From: Bacteroidales bacterium
Lineage (GTDB): Bacteria > Bacteroidota > Bacteroidia > Bacteroidales > UBA932
Reading direction: 5' to 3'
DNA: 23,939 bases
Assembly: GCA_017472115.1 (NCBI GenBank)
Contig: JAFUQW010000110.1
Coordinates: forward strand, 1 to 23,939
The notes under the pieces were generated by a model. The model was not told the origin of the DNA. It was given only the letters and a program-made list of their open reading frames with translations, and made no database searches. Position numbers and translations under genes: made by a program. Positions 1-7,229 of the stretch are shown here, one piece after another. Within the stretch, counting starts at the first letter, position 1, and every line of letters starts with the position of its first letter.

Positions 1-72
1 GAACAGAGAAGTTAAGCTCACCATCGCCGATGGTACTGCCCCACCAGGTGGGAGAGTAGGTAGCTGCCACTT
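1..72 (+). rRNA. rrf: 5S ribosomal RNA, 3' portion
   Basis: The window opens inside a 5S rRNA. The stretch around 1-20 matches the conserved loop B/helix III region (GAACAGAGAAGTTAAGC), and the 3' half has the conserved GGTACTGCC and GGGAGAGTAGGT blocks. The 5' end is outside the window. The exact 3' end is set only by the change to a T-run at about 71. It implies that an rRNA operon lies upstream on the same strand. Confidence 0.93.
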
Positions 73-81
73 TTTTATACG

Positions 82-113
82 AGACCCTGATGTCAAAAGC
101 ATCAGGGTCTTTT
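82..113 (+). terminator. Intrinsic terminator of the rRNA operon
   Basis: An 11-bp perfect stem (AGACCCTGATG at 82-92, CATCAGGGTCT at 100-110) with a 7-base loop is followed by a T-rich tail. ATACG (77-81) and CGTAT (114-118) can extend the pairing past the T-run. It lies directly after the 5S rRNA and presumably ends the rRNA transcript. Confidence 0.88.
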
Positions 114-407
114 CGTATGCAGCAGCGTGAACCGTGTGTGTCGCATAAGTCATTGTCAGACATGCATTTGTGCATTTATCCCCCACCTGAAACCGGTACC
201 CCGTAATTGCTTAACCTACTGGATATCAGTTTGTTGGCTGAATCACACTTTCCGTGTTTCAGTCATCGATGCCTGTTTCTCCTCTTTTCCTCCTCAGACA
301 GTACCGCATTCATCCTCATAAAACAGGAATAGACAGTATCAAAATACATCATAACATTTCTGATGATAAAAATTCAAACAGTTTCCAAAATTGTATCTAC
401 TTCTTAA

Positions 408-479
408 CTTTCGCATCTGCGAAAGTACCTTATTTAGAGACCTCCAGGTCGATAGTAAGTCCCCTTTCCGAGAAAGGGG
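408..479. other. Cluster of three short hairpins
   Basis: Three perfect inverted repeats follow each other within 72 bases: CTTTCGCA/TGCGAAAG (408-425), GACCT/AGGTC (439-450) and CCCCTTTC/GAAAGGGG (461-479). Loops are two to three bases, so closing pairs would open in RNA. None is followed by a clear T-run. They may be part of a structured transcript or a decayed mobile element; I cannot tell which. Confidence 0.4.
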
Positions 480-570
480 ATAGGTAACGTAAACAAGGAA
501 AGTGTGAGTATATACTTCTTTTTGATTGCAAAAGTGGCAGAAGTGCTGTCATAAGTAGCAGATTTTTTGC

Positions 571-607
571 TATTTTTGTAAATTGTACTGATTTTTGAAT
601 AGTTCTG
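571..607 (+). promoter_or_regulatory. Candidate Bacteroidetes-type promoter motifs upstream of the DUF308-dnaG operon
   Basis: TATTTTTG at 571-578 is a perfect TAnnTTTG -7 box but lacks a TTTG at the expected distance upstream. Alternatively, TTTG at 575-578 and TAgtTcTG at 600-607 are 21 bases apart, giving a -33/-7 pair with one mismatch. The transcript would carry a leader of more than 250 bases that includes the repeat element at 623-842. The region is T-rich, so chance matches are likely. Confidence 0.3.
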
Positions 608-622
608 TCCTACAGGCAGACC

Positions 623-842
623 AAGAAACTGTTTAATGAAATATTATGATGTGTTTTCGAGAAGATTCAATCCTTAAAGGCTTTTCCTCCTTGCAGTTCG
701 GCAGAATCAAACAAGTTTAATTCTGCTCTCGCAAACTTCGTCGGTTTTCTGATTTAGAGGAGGAAAGCGGATAAAAACATATAACAGGCGAATTGATTTA
801 TTCAGTTTCAACAATTAATAATTAAAGTTTAAACCGTTTCTA
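623..842. repeat. Leader repeat element, copy A, with inverted termini and an internal insertion
   Basis: The left end AAGAAACTGTTTAA (623-636) is the reverse complement, with two mismatches, of the right end TTAAACCGTTTCTA (829-842). The interior has two blocks, 646-664 and 777-820, that are nearly identical to contiguous bases at 8761-8825 upstream of the GH31 gene. Between the blocks lie about 112 bases absent from the other copy. It ends 22 bases before the DUF308 start codon. It could be a MITE-like element or a shared 5' untranslated region; no clear target-site duplication is visible. Confidence 0.5.
665..776. repeat. Hairpin-rich insertion splitting leader element A
   Basis: Relative to the intact copy at 8761-8825, these bases interrupt the element. 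The segment has near-terminal inverted repeats (CTTTTCCTCC at 681-690 against GAGGAGGAAAG at 757-767) and an internal 7-bp hairpin (GCAGAAT 701-707 with ATTCTGC 720-726). This is the look of a small non-autonomous insertion, but no protein or family is recognised and the insertion point is uncertain by a few bases. Confidence 0.4.
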
Positions 843-864
843 ATAACCTTTTAATATTGGAGTT

Positions 865-1431
865 ATGATAACATTCGGTTACAGAAATAAATTTAATGGT
901 CTTATAAGGGCCTTGACAGCGATCGCCATAGGCGTGGTCATGGTGGTCAGCAAGACCAACGCACTCGAGCTCGCTGTGAGGATCATTGCGGCATTCCTTC
1001 TTTCTTCGGGCCTTGTCTCGTTTTTTATCGGATATAAGAACAAGCAGAACGGAACCATGGGCCTGATGGGCTTCAATGGAGGTGTTGATATTCTACTCGG
1101 TGTGCTTCTTTTCATCTTCCCCGGCTTTGTGGCAGGTCTTATGATATACATAATCGGATTTGCTTTGCTCGGATTCGGAATATTTCAGCTTGTCGCCCTT
1201 TTCAGTGCCAACCGGGTGATGAAGGTTGGTGGCGGCAGTTTCATACTTCCTGTGCTTGTCACATTAGCCGGAGGCTTCCTTGTGCTCAGACCTTCCTTCA
1301 TAGGTGAGGCCATAGGAGTCATTGCAGGAGCTGCTCTCATCGTTTATGGTGCTTCCGAGCTTCTGGCATCATGGAAGATGAAGAAGGCGATTGACGAGTA
1401 CGATGAATACGAGAAAGTTGACGAGCAGTAG
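865..1431 (+). CDS. DUF308 (HdeD-like) multispanning membrane protein
   Basis: This 188-residue protein is mostly hydrophobic, with about six membrane segments spanning residues 13 to 168 (for example ALTAIAIGVVMVV, IIAAFLLSSGLVSFFIG and LLGVLLFIFPGFVAGLMI). It ends in an acidic, cytoplasmic-looking tail (KKAIDEYDEYEKVDEQ). The repeated small-residue helices and the length fit the DUF308/HdeD family, which in enterobacteria is linked to acid resistance; its role in Bacteroidales is not established. The ATG at 865 is the first in the frame and follows an A/T-rich leader. The dnaG start codon lies three bases after the stop, so the two are probably cotranscribed. The link to primase is likely positional rather than functional. 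Confidence 0.8.
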   Translation: MITFGYRNKFNGLIRALTAIAIGVVMVVSKTNALELAVRIIAAFLLSSGLVSFFIGYKNKQNGTMGLMGFNGGVDILLGVLLFIFPGFVAGLMIYIIGFALLGFGIFQLVALFSANRVMKVGGGSFILPVLVTLAGGFLVLRPSFIGEAIGVIAGAALIVYGASELLASWKMKKAIDEYDEYEKVDEQ

Positions 1432-1434
1432 GGT

Positions 1435-3483
1435 ATGATTCCTCAAGAGACGGTAAACAGGATTCTGGATGCGGCTCAGATCGTGGATGTTGTTGGTGAC
1501 TTCGTGACTCTCAAGAAGCGCGGAGCCAACCATATCGCATGCTGTCCGTTCCATAATGAAAAGACTCCCTCTTTTTCTGTCTCAGCATCAAAGGGAATAT
1601 ACAAATGTTTTGGCTGCGGAAAGTCCGGTACTGCCGTGGGTTTCGTAATGGAGCATGAGAATATGACTTATGTCGAAGCTCTGAAGTACCTTGCCAGAAA
1701 GTATCATATCGAAGTAGTGGAGAAGGAGGAGAGTGCAGAAGAAATAGCTCAGCGACAGCGTCATGAAAGTCTGCTCCTTGTGTCTGAATTTGCGGGAAAG
1801 TTCTTTCAGGATAGCCTTGGTACTCAGGAAGGTCAGGCAATTGCCTACCAGTATTTCCGCAGCAGGGGACTTGAGGACGAGACTATAAGGAAATACGGGC
1901 TGGGATGGGCGCCGCTCAGCAGAAAGGCTTTGTCGGACAAAGCTCGCGAGGCAGGATACAAAGAAGAATTCCTGATAGAGACCGGATTGAGCATAAAGTA
2001 TGATGACGGTCGTCTTGTTGACCGTTTCTATGACAGGGTCATGTTTCCGATCCACTCCGTAAGCGGACGTGTCATAGCTTTCGGAGGCCGTACCCTCAAG
2101 ACGGACAAATCGGTTGCGAAATATGTCAATTCTCCGGAAACGGAAATTTATGTAAAGAGCAAGTCGCTATACGGAATATATTTCGCGAAAAATGCGATTT
2201 CCAAGCATGACAGGTGTATTCTTGTGGAGGGTTACCTCGATGTCCTGTCTATGCACCAGCTTGGAATCACCAATGTCGTGGCCTCAAGCGGCACGTCTTT
2301 GACAGTCGATCAGATCCGTCTTATACGTAAGTTCACTAGTAATGTCACCATAATCTATGACGGTGACGGAGCAGGAATAAAGGCTGCCCTGCGTGGAATC
2401 GGTCTGGTGCTTAAGGAGGGCATGAATGTGAAGGTCGTTCTTTTGCCTGACGGTCAGGATCCGGACGATTTCGCGCGCAGACATACTTTGGAGGAAGTGG
2501 AGGACTATATATCCCGTAATGAGCAGGATTTCATAGGTTTCAAGACTGACCTTCTTCTGGATGAGGCTGGAAACGACCCGATCAAGAGGGCCGGACTCAT
2601 CAATGACATAGCTGATACTATAGCACTCATTCCTGATGCCGTGGTCAGAGCTGTGTATGTGAAGACCAGTGCTGCAAAGTTCGATATAGACGAGCAGATT
2701 CTTGCAGAAAGGGTGAGCCGTTCCAGGACCGATATGATTCTTGCCGACCGTAAGCAGCTGGAACGCCAGCGTGAGGTTGCGGAACGCGGAAGGAATGCGG
2801 CAGGCCCGGTGTCTGACGGTTCGGTGCCTCCTACGTCGGATATGGATTATATGCCTGCAGAAGATTATGGAGCTGTAGAGGATGTATGGCCCGTACCCGA
2901 TGTGATGGCTCCTGCAGAGGGAATGCGCCTGGAAGAGCCGTATCTGGCTCCATGTGAGCGCGACCTTCTGAAATTCATCCTTGAAGAAGGATGTACGGCA
3001 TTGGAGTTCGACAGGGATTCGAAGTTCTATGTAGAAGGAGAATCGTTCAATGTGGCGGAATTCATAGACGGGATTCTCGCAGATGATGATGCCTCCTTCG
3101 TGAATACGGCCTACAGGATTGTATATGACGAATATTTCAGGATGTATGATGAAGGCTTGAGTCAGCAGCAGATTCAGACGCGTCTGCTCAACAGCATGGA
3201 TGCAAAGATCTCGGATGTGGCAAAAGAGCTGCTGATAGACAAATACCAGATCACGGTCAAGAACTACGAGCAGTCCCTGACTGCTGTTTCGACAAGACTG
3301 GTGCAATATATACCTAAGACTCTGATGACCTACCAGTGCAAGAAGGTGGAGCTTATCCTTAAGGAACTGACAGCCGAGCTTGCTTCAGCGACAGACCCGG
3401 TGCGTCAGGTGGAAATCATGGAGAAGATGGGGGAATATAATCGCGCCCGCACACGTCTGAACAATGAGTTGGGACGCGTATAG
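1435..3483 (+). CDS. dnaG: DNA primase DnaG
   Basis: DnaG makes the RNA primers for leading- and lagging-strand replication and is recruited by the replicative helicase. The 682-residue protein shows the CHC2 zinc finger (ligands C37, H40, C58, C61, with the CPFHNEKTPSF signature), then the primase core and a TOPRIM domain with E265 in VEGYLDV and D309/D311 in YDGDGAG, which hold the catalytic metals. From about residue 440 to 505 the sequence is a low-complexity linker rich in P, A, D and E. The C-terminal helicase-binding region follows, with coiled, polar helices. Length is slightly above the usual 600-660 residues because of the linker. It follows the DUF308 gene with a three-base gap. 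No terminator follows; a palindromic repeat and then metG come next. Confidence 0.97.
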   Translation: MIPQETVNRILDAAQIVDVVGDFVTLKKRGANHIACCPFHNEKTPSFSVSASKGIYKCFGCGKSGTAVGFVMEHENMTYVEALKYLARKYHIEVVEKEESAEEIAQRQRHESLLLVSEFAGKFFQDSLGTQEGQAIAYQYFRSRGLEDETIRKYGLGWAPLSRKALSDKAREAGYKEEFLIETGLSIKYDDGRLVDRFYDRVMFPIHSVSGRVIAFGGRTLKTDKSVAKYVNSPETEIYVKSKSLYGIYFAKNAISKHDRCILVEGYLDVLSMHQLGITNVVASSGTSLTVDQIRLIRKFTSNVTIIYDGDGAGIKAALRGIGLVLKEGMNVKVVLLPDGQDPDDFARRHTLEEVEDYISRNEQDFIGFKTDLLLDEAGNDPIKRAGLINDIADTIALIPDAVVRAVYVKTSAAKFDIDEQILAERVSRSRTDMILADRKQLERQREVAERGRNAAGPVSDGSVPPTSDMDYMPAEDYGAVEDVWPVPDVMAPAEGMRLEEPYLAPCERDLLKFILEEGCTALEFDRDSKFYVEGESFNVAEFIDGILADDDASFVNTAYRIVYDEYFRMYDEGLSQQQIQTRLLNSMDAKISDVAKELLIDKYQITVKNYEQSLTAVSTRLVQYIPKTLMTYQCKKVELILKELTAELASATDPVRQVEIMEKMGEYNRARTRLNNELGRV

Positions 3484-3502
3484 CCAGAGCGAAGCCTACA
3501 CC

Positions 3503-3531
3503 CTGTCATCCTGAGCGAAGTCGAAGGATCT
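3503..3531. repeat. Short palindromic repeat element between dnaG and metG
   Basis: The element has the skeleton GTCAT...GGATCT around a spacer GAGCGAAGTCGA. ATCCT (3508-3512) pairs with AGGAT (3525-3529). A second copy with the same spacer is at 19923-19951, where the stem is ATTCC/GGAAT instead. I remember very similar sequences as common dispersed elements in many environmental bacterial genomes. It is in the dnaG-metG gap, 32 bases before the metG start. Confidence 0.7.
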
Positions 3532-3562
3532 ATAAATGAAAATGTTTAAAAAATAATAATAT

Positions 3563-5833
3563 ATGAGCAAGAAATTCAACAGAACGCTTGTGACCTGTGC
3601 GCTTCCATACGCCAACGGTCCTGTGCATATCGGCCATCTGGCCGGTGTATATGTGCCTGCAGACATTTATGTGCGGTACCTGAGAATGAGGGGAGAGGAT
3701 GTGCTTTACGTCTGCGGATCGGATGAGCACGGTGTGCCTATCACCATCAAGGCGCAGAAGGAGGGATGCACTCCTCAGGACATCGTGGACAGGTATCACA
3801 GGATAATAAAGGATTCATTCACAGGTCTCGGAATCAATTTCGACATATATTCGAGGACTTCGTCAAAGACTCATCACAAGAATGCGGCAGAGTATTTCCG
3901 CAAGCTCTATGATGAAGGTAAGTTCATCGAGAAGGTGAGCGAGCAGTACTATGACGAGGAGGCAAAGACCTTCCTTGCAGACCGTTATATCACCGGAACA
4001 TGTCCTCGCTGCGGTGCAGAGGGAGCATACGGTGACCAGTGCGAGAAGTGCGGCGCCACACTCAGCCCGGACGAACTCATCAATCCGAAGTCGGCCCTCA
4101 GCGGCGGCGAGCTTGTGAAGAAGGAGACCAGGCACTGGTATCTTCCTCTCGACCAGTATGAGAAATGGCTCTCTGAGTGGATTCTTGACGGACACAAGGA
4201 GTGGAGGAGCAATGTATATGGTCAGTGCAAGAGCTGGATCGACGGCGGCCTTCAGCCTCGTGCCGTGAGCCGTGACCTCAATTGGGGAGTGCCAGTCCCG
4301 GTGGAAGGATCCGAGGGCAAGGTGCTTTATGTGTGGTTCGACGCTCCTATCGGATATATATCCAACACCCAGGAACTTCTTCCTCAGAGCTGGGAGAAGT
4401 GGTGGAAGAGCGAGGACACCAAGCTCGTTCATTTCATCGGAAAGGACAACATCGTGTTCCACTGCATCGTGTTCCCTTCAATGCTGAAGGCAGACGGAAC
4501 CTATATCCTCCCGGATAATGTCCCTGCAAACGAATTCCTCAATCTCGAGGGTGACAAGATTTCGACGTCACGCGGATGGGCCGTATGGCTTCACGAGTAT
4601 CTCGAGCAGTTTCCGGGTCAGCAGGATGTGCTTCGTTATGTGCTCACAGCCAATGCTCCGGAGACCAAGGACAACGATTTCTCGTGGAAGGATTTCCAGG
4701 CACGCAACAACAGTGAGCTCGTGGCCATTCTCGGCAATTTCGTCAACCGTGCAGTAGTGCTTACGCATAAATATTTCGACGGTAAGGTTCCTGCAGACCT
4801 CAAGCCTGAGGCGATCGATGCAGAGACACTTGCTCAGATCGAGCCTCTCAAGGCAGAGATGCAGCGCTATCTCGACGGCTACAAGTTCCGTGAGGCTCTC
4901 AAGGAGGCAATGAACATAGCACGTCTCGGCAACAAGTACCTCACTGACACAGAGCCTTGGAAGGTCGCCAAGACAGACATGGACAGGACTGCTTCGATTC
5001 TTAACGTGTCTCTCCAGATCTGCGCTTCTCTTGCGATTGCATTCGAGCCTTTCCTTCCTTTCTCATCGGAGAAACTCCGCTCGATCCTGAATGTCGGAAT
5101 CTTTGCAGGAACAGATCATCGTGCAGGAGAGGAGGGCGCTGTCAGCGAGAATATATATAAGGCCGGCGAGGGTGCTGCCCTTCATACAACCTCAGAGATT
5201 GCCGGTCAGGCCGGCAATGACGTAGTTACTCAGGTTGGCAATGACGTAGTTACTCAGGCCGGCAATGACGTAGTTACTCAGGCCGGCAATGACGTCATTC
5301 CCGACTCGATCGGGAATCTCTCATGGAACGATCTCGGCAAGGCATCACTCCTTCCTGCAGGCCATCAGCTCAACCAGCCTGAACTTCTCTTCTCAAAGAT
5401 CGAGGATGAGGTGGTGAACGCACAGATCGCTCGTCTTGAGACTATCCGTGCCGAGCGTGAAGCAGCTGCCAAGGCAGCAGAGGCTGCTGTGGTCACACCG
5501 CAGAAGGATGAGTGCACTTTCGATGACTTCGGCAAGATGGATATCCGTACGGCTACTGTCCTTGAGGCTGAGCGCGTGCCTAAGACCGACAAGCTCCTCA
5601 AGCTGACAATCGACACAGGCATCGACACCCGCGTGATCGTGTCAGGCATAGCCGAGCAGTATTCTCCTGAGGAGATGGTCGGCAAGCAGATATGTATCCT
5701 CGCCAACCTCGCTCCTCGCAAGATACGCGGCATAGAGTCCAAGGGTATGATCCTGATGGCGCGCCAGAATGACGGCAAGATGCGTTTCATCACTCCACAG
5801 GAGACTCTCTGCAACGGTGCTGAGATAGGATAG
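3563..5833 (+). CDS. metG: Methionyl-tRNA synthetase with C-terminal tRNA-binding domain
   Basis: MetG charges tRNA-Met, in both initiator and elongator forms, with methionine. The Rossmann catalytic core has the HIGH motif at residues 22-25 and the KMSKS equivalent KISTS at 332-336. The zinc knuckle in the connective peptide has two CxxC pairs (C147/C150 and C160/C163). An anticodon-binding helical domain follows to about residue 515. The C-terminal Trbp111-like OB-fold domain covers 653-756 (starting near [12 protein letters not shown]) and is normally used for dimerisation and tRNA affinity. At 756 residues it is about 75 longer than the roughly 680 I expect for Bacteroides. The excess is in the linker, residues 517-595, and 42 of those residues (545-586) are encoded by palindromic repeat DNA described separately. 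The frame is intact, so the enzyme is probably functional. Confidence 0.97.
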   Translation: MSKKFNRTLVTCALPYANGPVHIGHLAGVYVPADIYVRYLRMRGEDVLYVCGSDEHGVPITIKAQKEGCTPQDIVDRYHRIIKDSFTGLGINFDIYSRTSSKTHHKNAAEYFRKLYDEGKFIEKVSEQYYDEEAKTFLADRYITGTCPRCGAEGAYGDQCEKCGATLSPDELINPKSALSGGELVKKETRHWYLPLDQYEKWLSEWILDGHKEWRSNVYGQCKSWIDGGLQPRAVSRDLNWGVPVPVEGSEGKVLYVWFDAPIGYISNTQELLPQSWEKWWKSEDTKLVHFIGKDNIVFHCIVFPSMLKADGTYILPDNVPANEFLNLEGDKISTSRGWAVWLHEYLEQFPGQQDVLRYVLTANAPETKDNDFSWKDFQARNNSELVAILGNFVNRAVVLTHKYFDGKVPADLKPEAIDAETLAQIEPLKAEMQRYLDGYKFREALKEAMNIARLGNKYLTDTEPWKVAKTDMDRTASILNVSLQICASLAIAFEPFLPFSSEKLRSILNVGIFAGTDHRAGEEGAVSENIYKAGEGAALHTTSEIAGQAGNDVVTQVGNDVVTQAGNDVVTQAGNDVIPDSIGNLSWNDLGKASLLPAGHQLNQPELLFSKIEDEVVNAQIARLETIRAEREAAAKAAEAAVVTPQKDECTFDDFGKMDIRTATVLEAERVPKTDKLLKLTIDTGIDTRVIVSGIAEQYSPEEMVGKQICILANLAPRKIRGIESKGMILMARQNDGKMRFITPQETLCNGAEIG
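5195..5320. repeat. Composite palindromic element inserted in frame within metG
   Basis: The segment begins with GAGATT and ends with AATCTC. Its left part is a palindrome (ATTGCCGG 5198-5205 with CCGGCAAT 5211-5218) and its right part another (ATTCCCGA 5297-5304 with TCGGGAAT 5310-5317). The two have opposite orientation, each with GTCAT on the inner side, and are joined by a 24-bp tandem repeat. The whole is 126 bases, exactly 42 codons, in frame with metG (residues E545 to L586). It falls in the linker between the anticodon-binding and C-terminal domains, where extra residues are tolerable. Confidence 0.8.
5207..5295 (+). repeat. 24-bp tandem repeat within the metG linker
   Basis: The unit starting CAGGCCGGCAATGAC and ending GTAGTTACT occurs at 5207-5230, 5231-5254 (CAGGTTGG variant) and 5255-5278, with a partial fourth copy from 5279 to about 5295. 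It encodes the eight-residue repeat QAGNDVVT. Because the unit is eight codons, gain or loss of copies would keep the metG frame. Confidence 0.9.
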
Positions 5834-5876
5834 TGTGCCGGCTAATGTCCTGAACTATAGGGACTTAATGATTTAA

Positions 5877-5899
5877 GGGGTACCGTTTCGGGGTACCCC
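5877..5899. other. Hairpin between metG and murB
   Basis: GGGGTACC (5877-5884) pairs with GGTACCCC (5892-5899) around a seven-base loop. There is no T-run on the forward side, so it is a weak terminator candidate. It may be a structure in the murB leader, 17 bases upstream of the proposed start. Confidence 0.45.
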
Positions 5900-5915
5900 G
5901 TGAATGTTTAACTAA

Positions 5916-7175
5916 TTGAATTTCAATACATTGCTGACCACATCATACTACCACGACCTGACGAAGTTGAACACTTTCGGAATGAAGGTGAAGACGCGCT
6001 GTTTCATTGAATATGATTCGGTAGCTGACCTTATTGATATCGAGTTCGAAGAGCTGGCTCGTCCTGTGCTTCATATAGGCGGTGGCAGCAATCTTCTTTT
6101 TACCGATGACTTCAAGGGAACCGTCCTGCATTCGAAGATCAATTTTATCGAAATTATCGACGAGTGCCATGGGGATGCTGTAGAAAAACTGAATCCCTCC
6201 AACTCTGACGAGTGGACCCCGACCGTTCATGAGGCCACGGACGGCCACGGTTTTTCAAACCAACCACGAGGCACATCGTCCGAAGATGTTGATTCTACAG
6301 ATGCCGGAACTGAAAATGCACCGGAGGTAGTGTTGGTTTCCGTAGGTGCTGGAGTGGTTTTTGACGACTTCTGTTCATGGGCGGCGAAGGAAGGACTGTG
6401 GGGTGTTGAGAATCTTTCCTATATCCCGGGTGAAGTCGGAGCGTCGGCAGTGCAGAACATAGGGGCTTACGGAGTAGAAGTCAAGGATGTGATCAGGAAG
6501 GTATATTGCTATGATACTCAGGAGGAAGAGTTCGTGCACTTCGATGTCAGCGAATGTGCTTACGGCTATCGTGACTCCATGTTCAAGAATCCTGAAATCA
6601 AGGGCCGTTACATCGTTACTCATGTGGTATTCGCTCTCAGCCGCACGCCGCAGCCAAAACTTGAGTATGGCCATCTGAAGGAGGCTGTCGCAGAGGCAGT
6701 AGGCGGGTCCCGATGTGTTCAGGAGACCCCTTCCAGTGATATAAAAGATTTTACTCGGGTTTTGACACCGGCGCTGATCCGCAAGGTGATAATCAGGATC
6801 AGAAAGGAGAAACTTCCGGAGCCGTCCGTGATGGGCAGTGCGGGAAGCTTCTTCAAGAATCCGGTGATAAGTAAAGAACATTTTGCACGCATCGAGGCTA
6901 TAGCTAAAGCTGAGCATGGCCCTGACTGTAAGGTTCCGCATTATGACCTTCCGGACGGCACAGTCAAGATTCCTGCAGCATGGATGATCGAGCAATGCGG
7001 CTGGAAAGGCAGGCGCAGCGGCAACGCCGCGGTATATGACAAGCAGCCTCTGGTCATAGTCAATTATACAGGAGATGCTTATCCGGAAGAGATCATCGGT
7101 CTCGAAAAACGTATCATCGACTCAATAAAAAAGCGATTCGACATAGAGCTTCACCCTGAGGTGGAACATGTCTGA
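5916..7175 (+). CDS. murB: UDP-N-acetylenolpyruvoylglucosamine reductase MurB, with two insertions
   Basis: MurB is the cytoplasmic flavoenzyme that reduces UDP-GlcNAc-enolpyruvate to UDP-MurNAc, the step after MurA, using NADPH. Family motifs present are NTFG (residues 19-22), the FAD-binding GGGSNL (55-60) and IPGEVGASAVQNIGAYG (170-186), YGYRDS (216-221) and GSFFKNP with the catalytic Ser at 311. PEVE near the end supplies the catalytic Glu, E415. This is the type I (E. coli-like) architecture, but the protein is 419 residues against about 340. The surplus is in residues 84-137 and about 255-281, neither of which aligns with E. coli MurB. The only in-frame start before NTFG that fits is TTG at 5916 or 5931; an in-frame TAA at 5913 separates it from ATG at 5904. 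The start is therefore uncertain, but the identity is not. Confidence 0.93.
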   Translation: MNFNTLLTTSYYHDLTKLNTFGMKVKTRCFIEYDSVADLIDIEFEELARPVLHIGGGSNLLFTDDFKGTVLHSKINFIEIIDECHGDAVEKLNPSNSDEWTPTVHEATDGHGFSNQPRGTSSEDVDSTDAGTENAPEVVLVSVGAGVVFDDFCSWAAKEGLWGVENLSYIPGEVGASAVQNIGAYGVEVKDVIRKVYCYDTQEEEFVHFDVSECAYGYRDSMFKNPEIKGRYIVTHVVFALSRTPQPKLEYGHLKEAVAEAVGGSRCVQETPSSDIKDFTRVLTPALIRKVIIRIRKEKLPEPSVMGSAGSFFKNPVISKEHFARIEAIAKAEHGPDCKVPHYDLPDGTVKIPAAWMIEQCGWKGRRSGNAAVYDKQPLVIVNYTGDAYPEEIIGLEKRIIDSIKKRFDIELHPEVEHV

Positions 7176-7196
7176 ACCGCTTTGATATGATCTTTG

Positions 7197-7229
7197 AAGG
7201 ACCGTTCCTATTTCAGGACGGTCCTTTCT
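7197..7229 (+). terminator. Terminator at the convergent murB / DUF4886 junction
   Basis: AAGGACCGT (7197-7205) pairs with ACGGTCCTT (7218-7226) across a 12-base loop, followed by TTTCT. It follows the murB stop by 21 bases. The stop codon of the reverse-strand lipoprotein (7208-7210) is in the loop, so the hairpin may serve both strands, though the reverse side has only a weak T-tract. Confidence 0.65.

Larger units (their letters stand above)
121..622. other. Gene-poor intergenic region downstream of the rRNA operon
   Basis: No convincing protein gene, tRNA or pseudogene is seen. The two short open frames here (127-321 and 254-487) overlap each other, have no recognisable domain and have an unlikely composition. 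The region is AT-rich and contains the cluster of hairpins at 408-479 and candidate promoter motifs near 571-607, described separately. Confidence 0.6.

Noticed and set aside
127..487. Two short overlapping open frames (64 and 77 codons) after the rRNA operon
   Set aside because: They overlap in different frames, have no recognisable domain, an odd Cys/His/Pro-rich composition and no promoter or start context.
2284..3306. Long antisense open frame of 340 codons inside dnaG
   Set aside because: It is wholly within the conserved primase gene and has a low-complexity His/Ile/Arg-rich composition typical of an antisense shadow.
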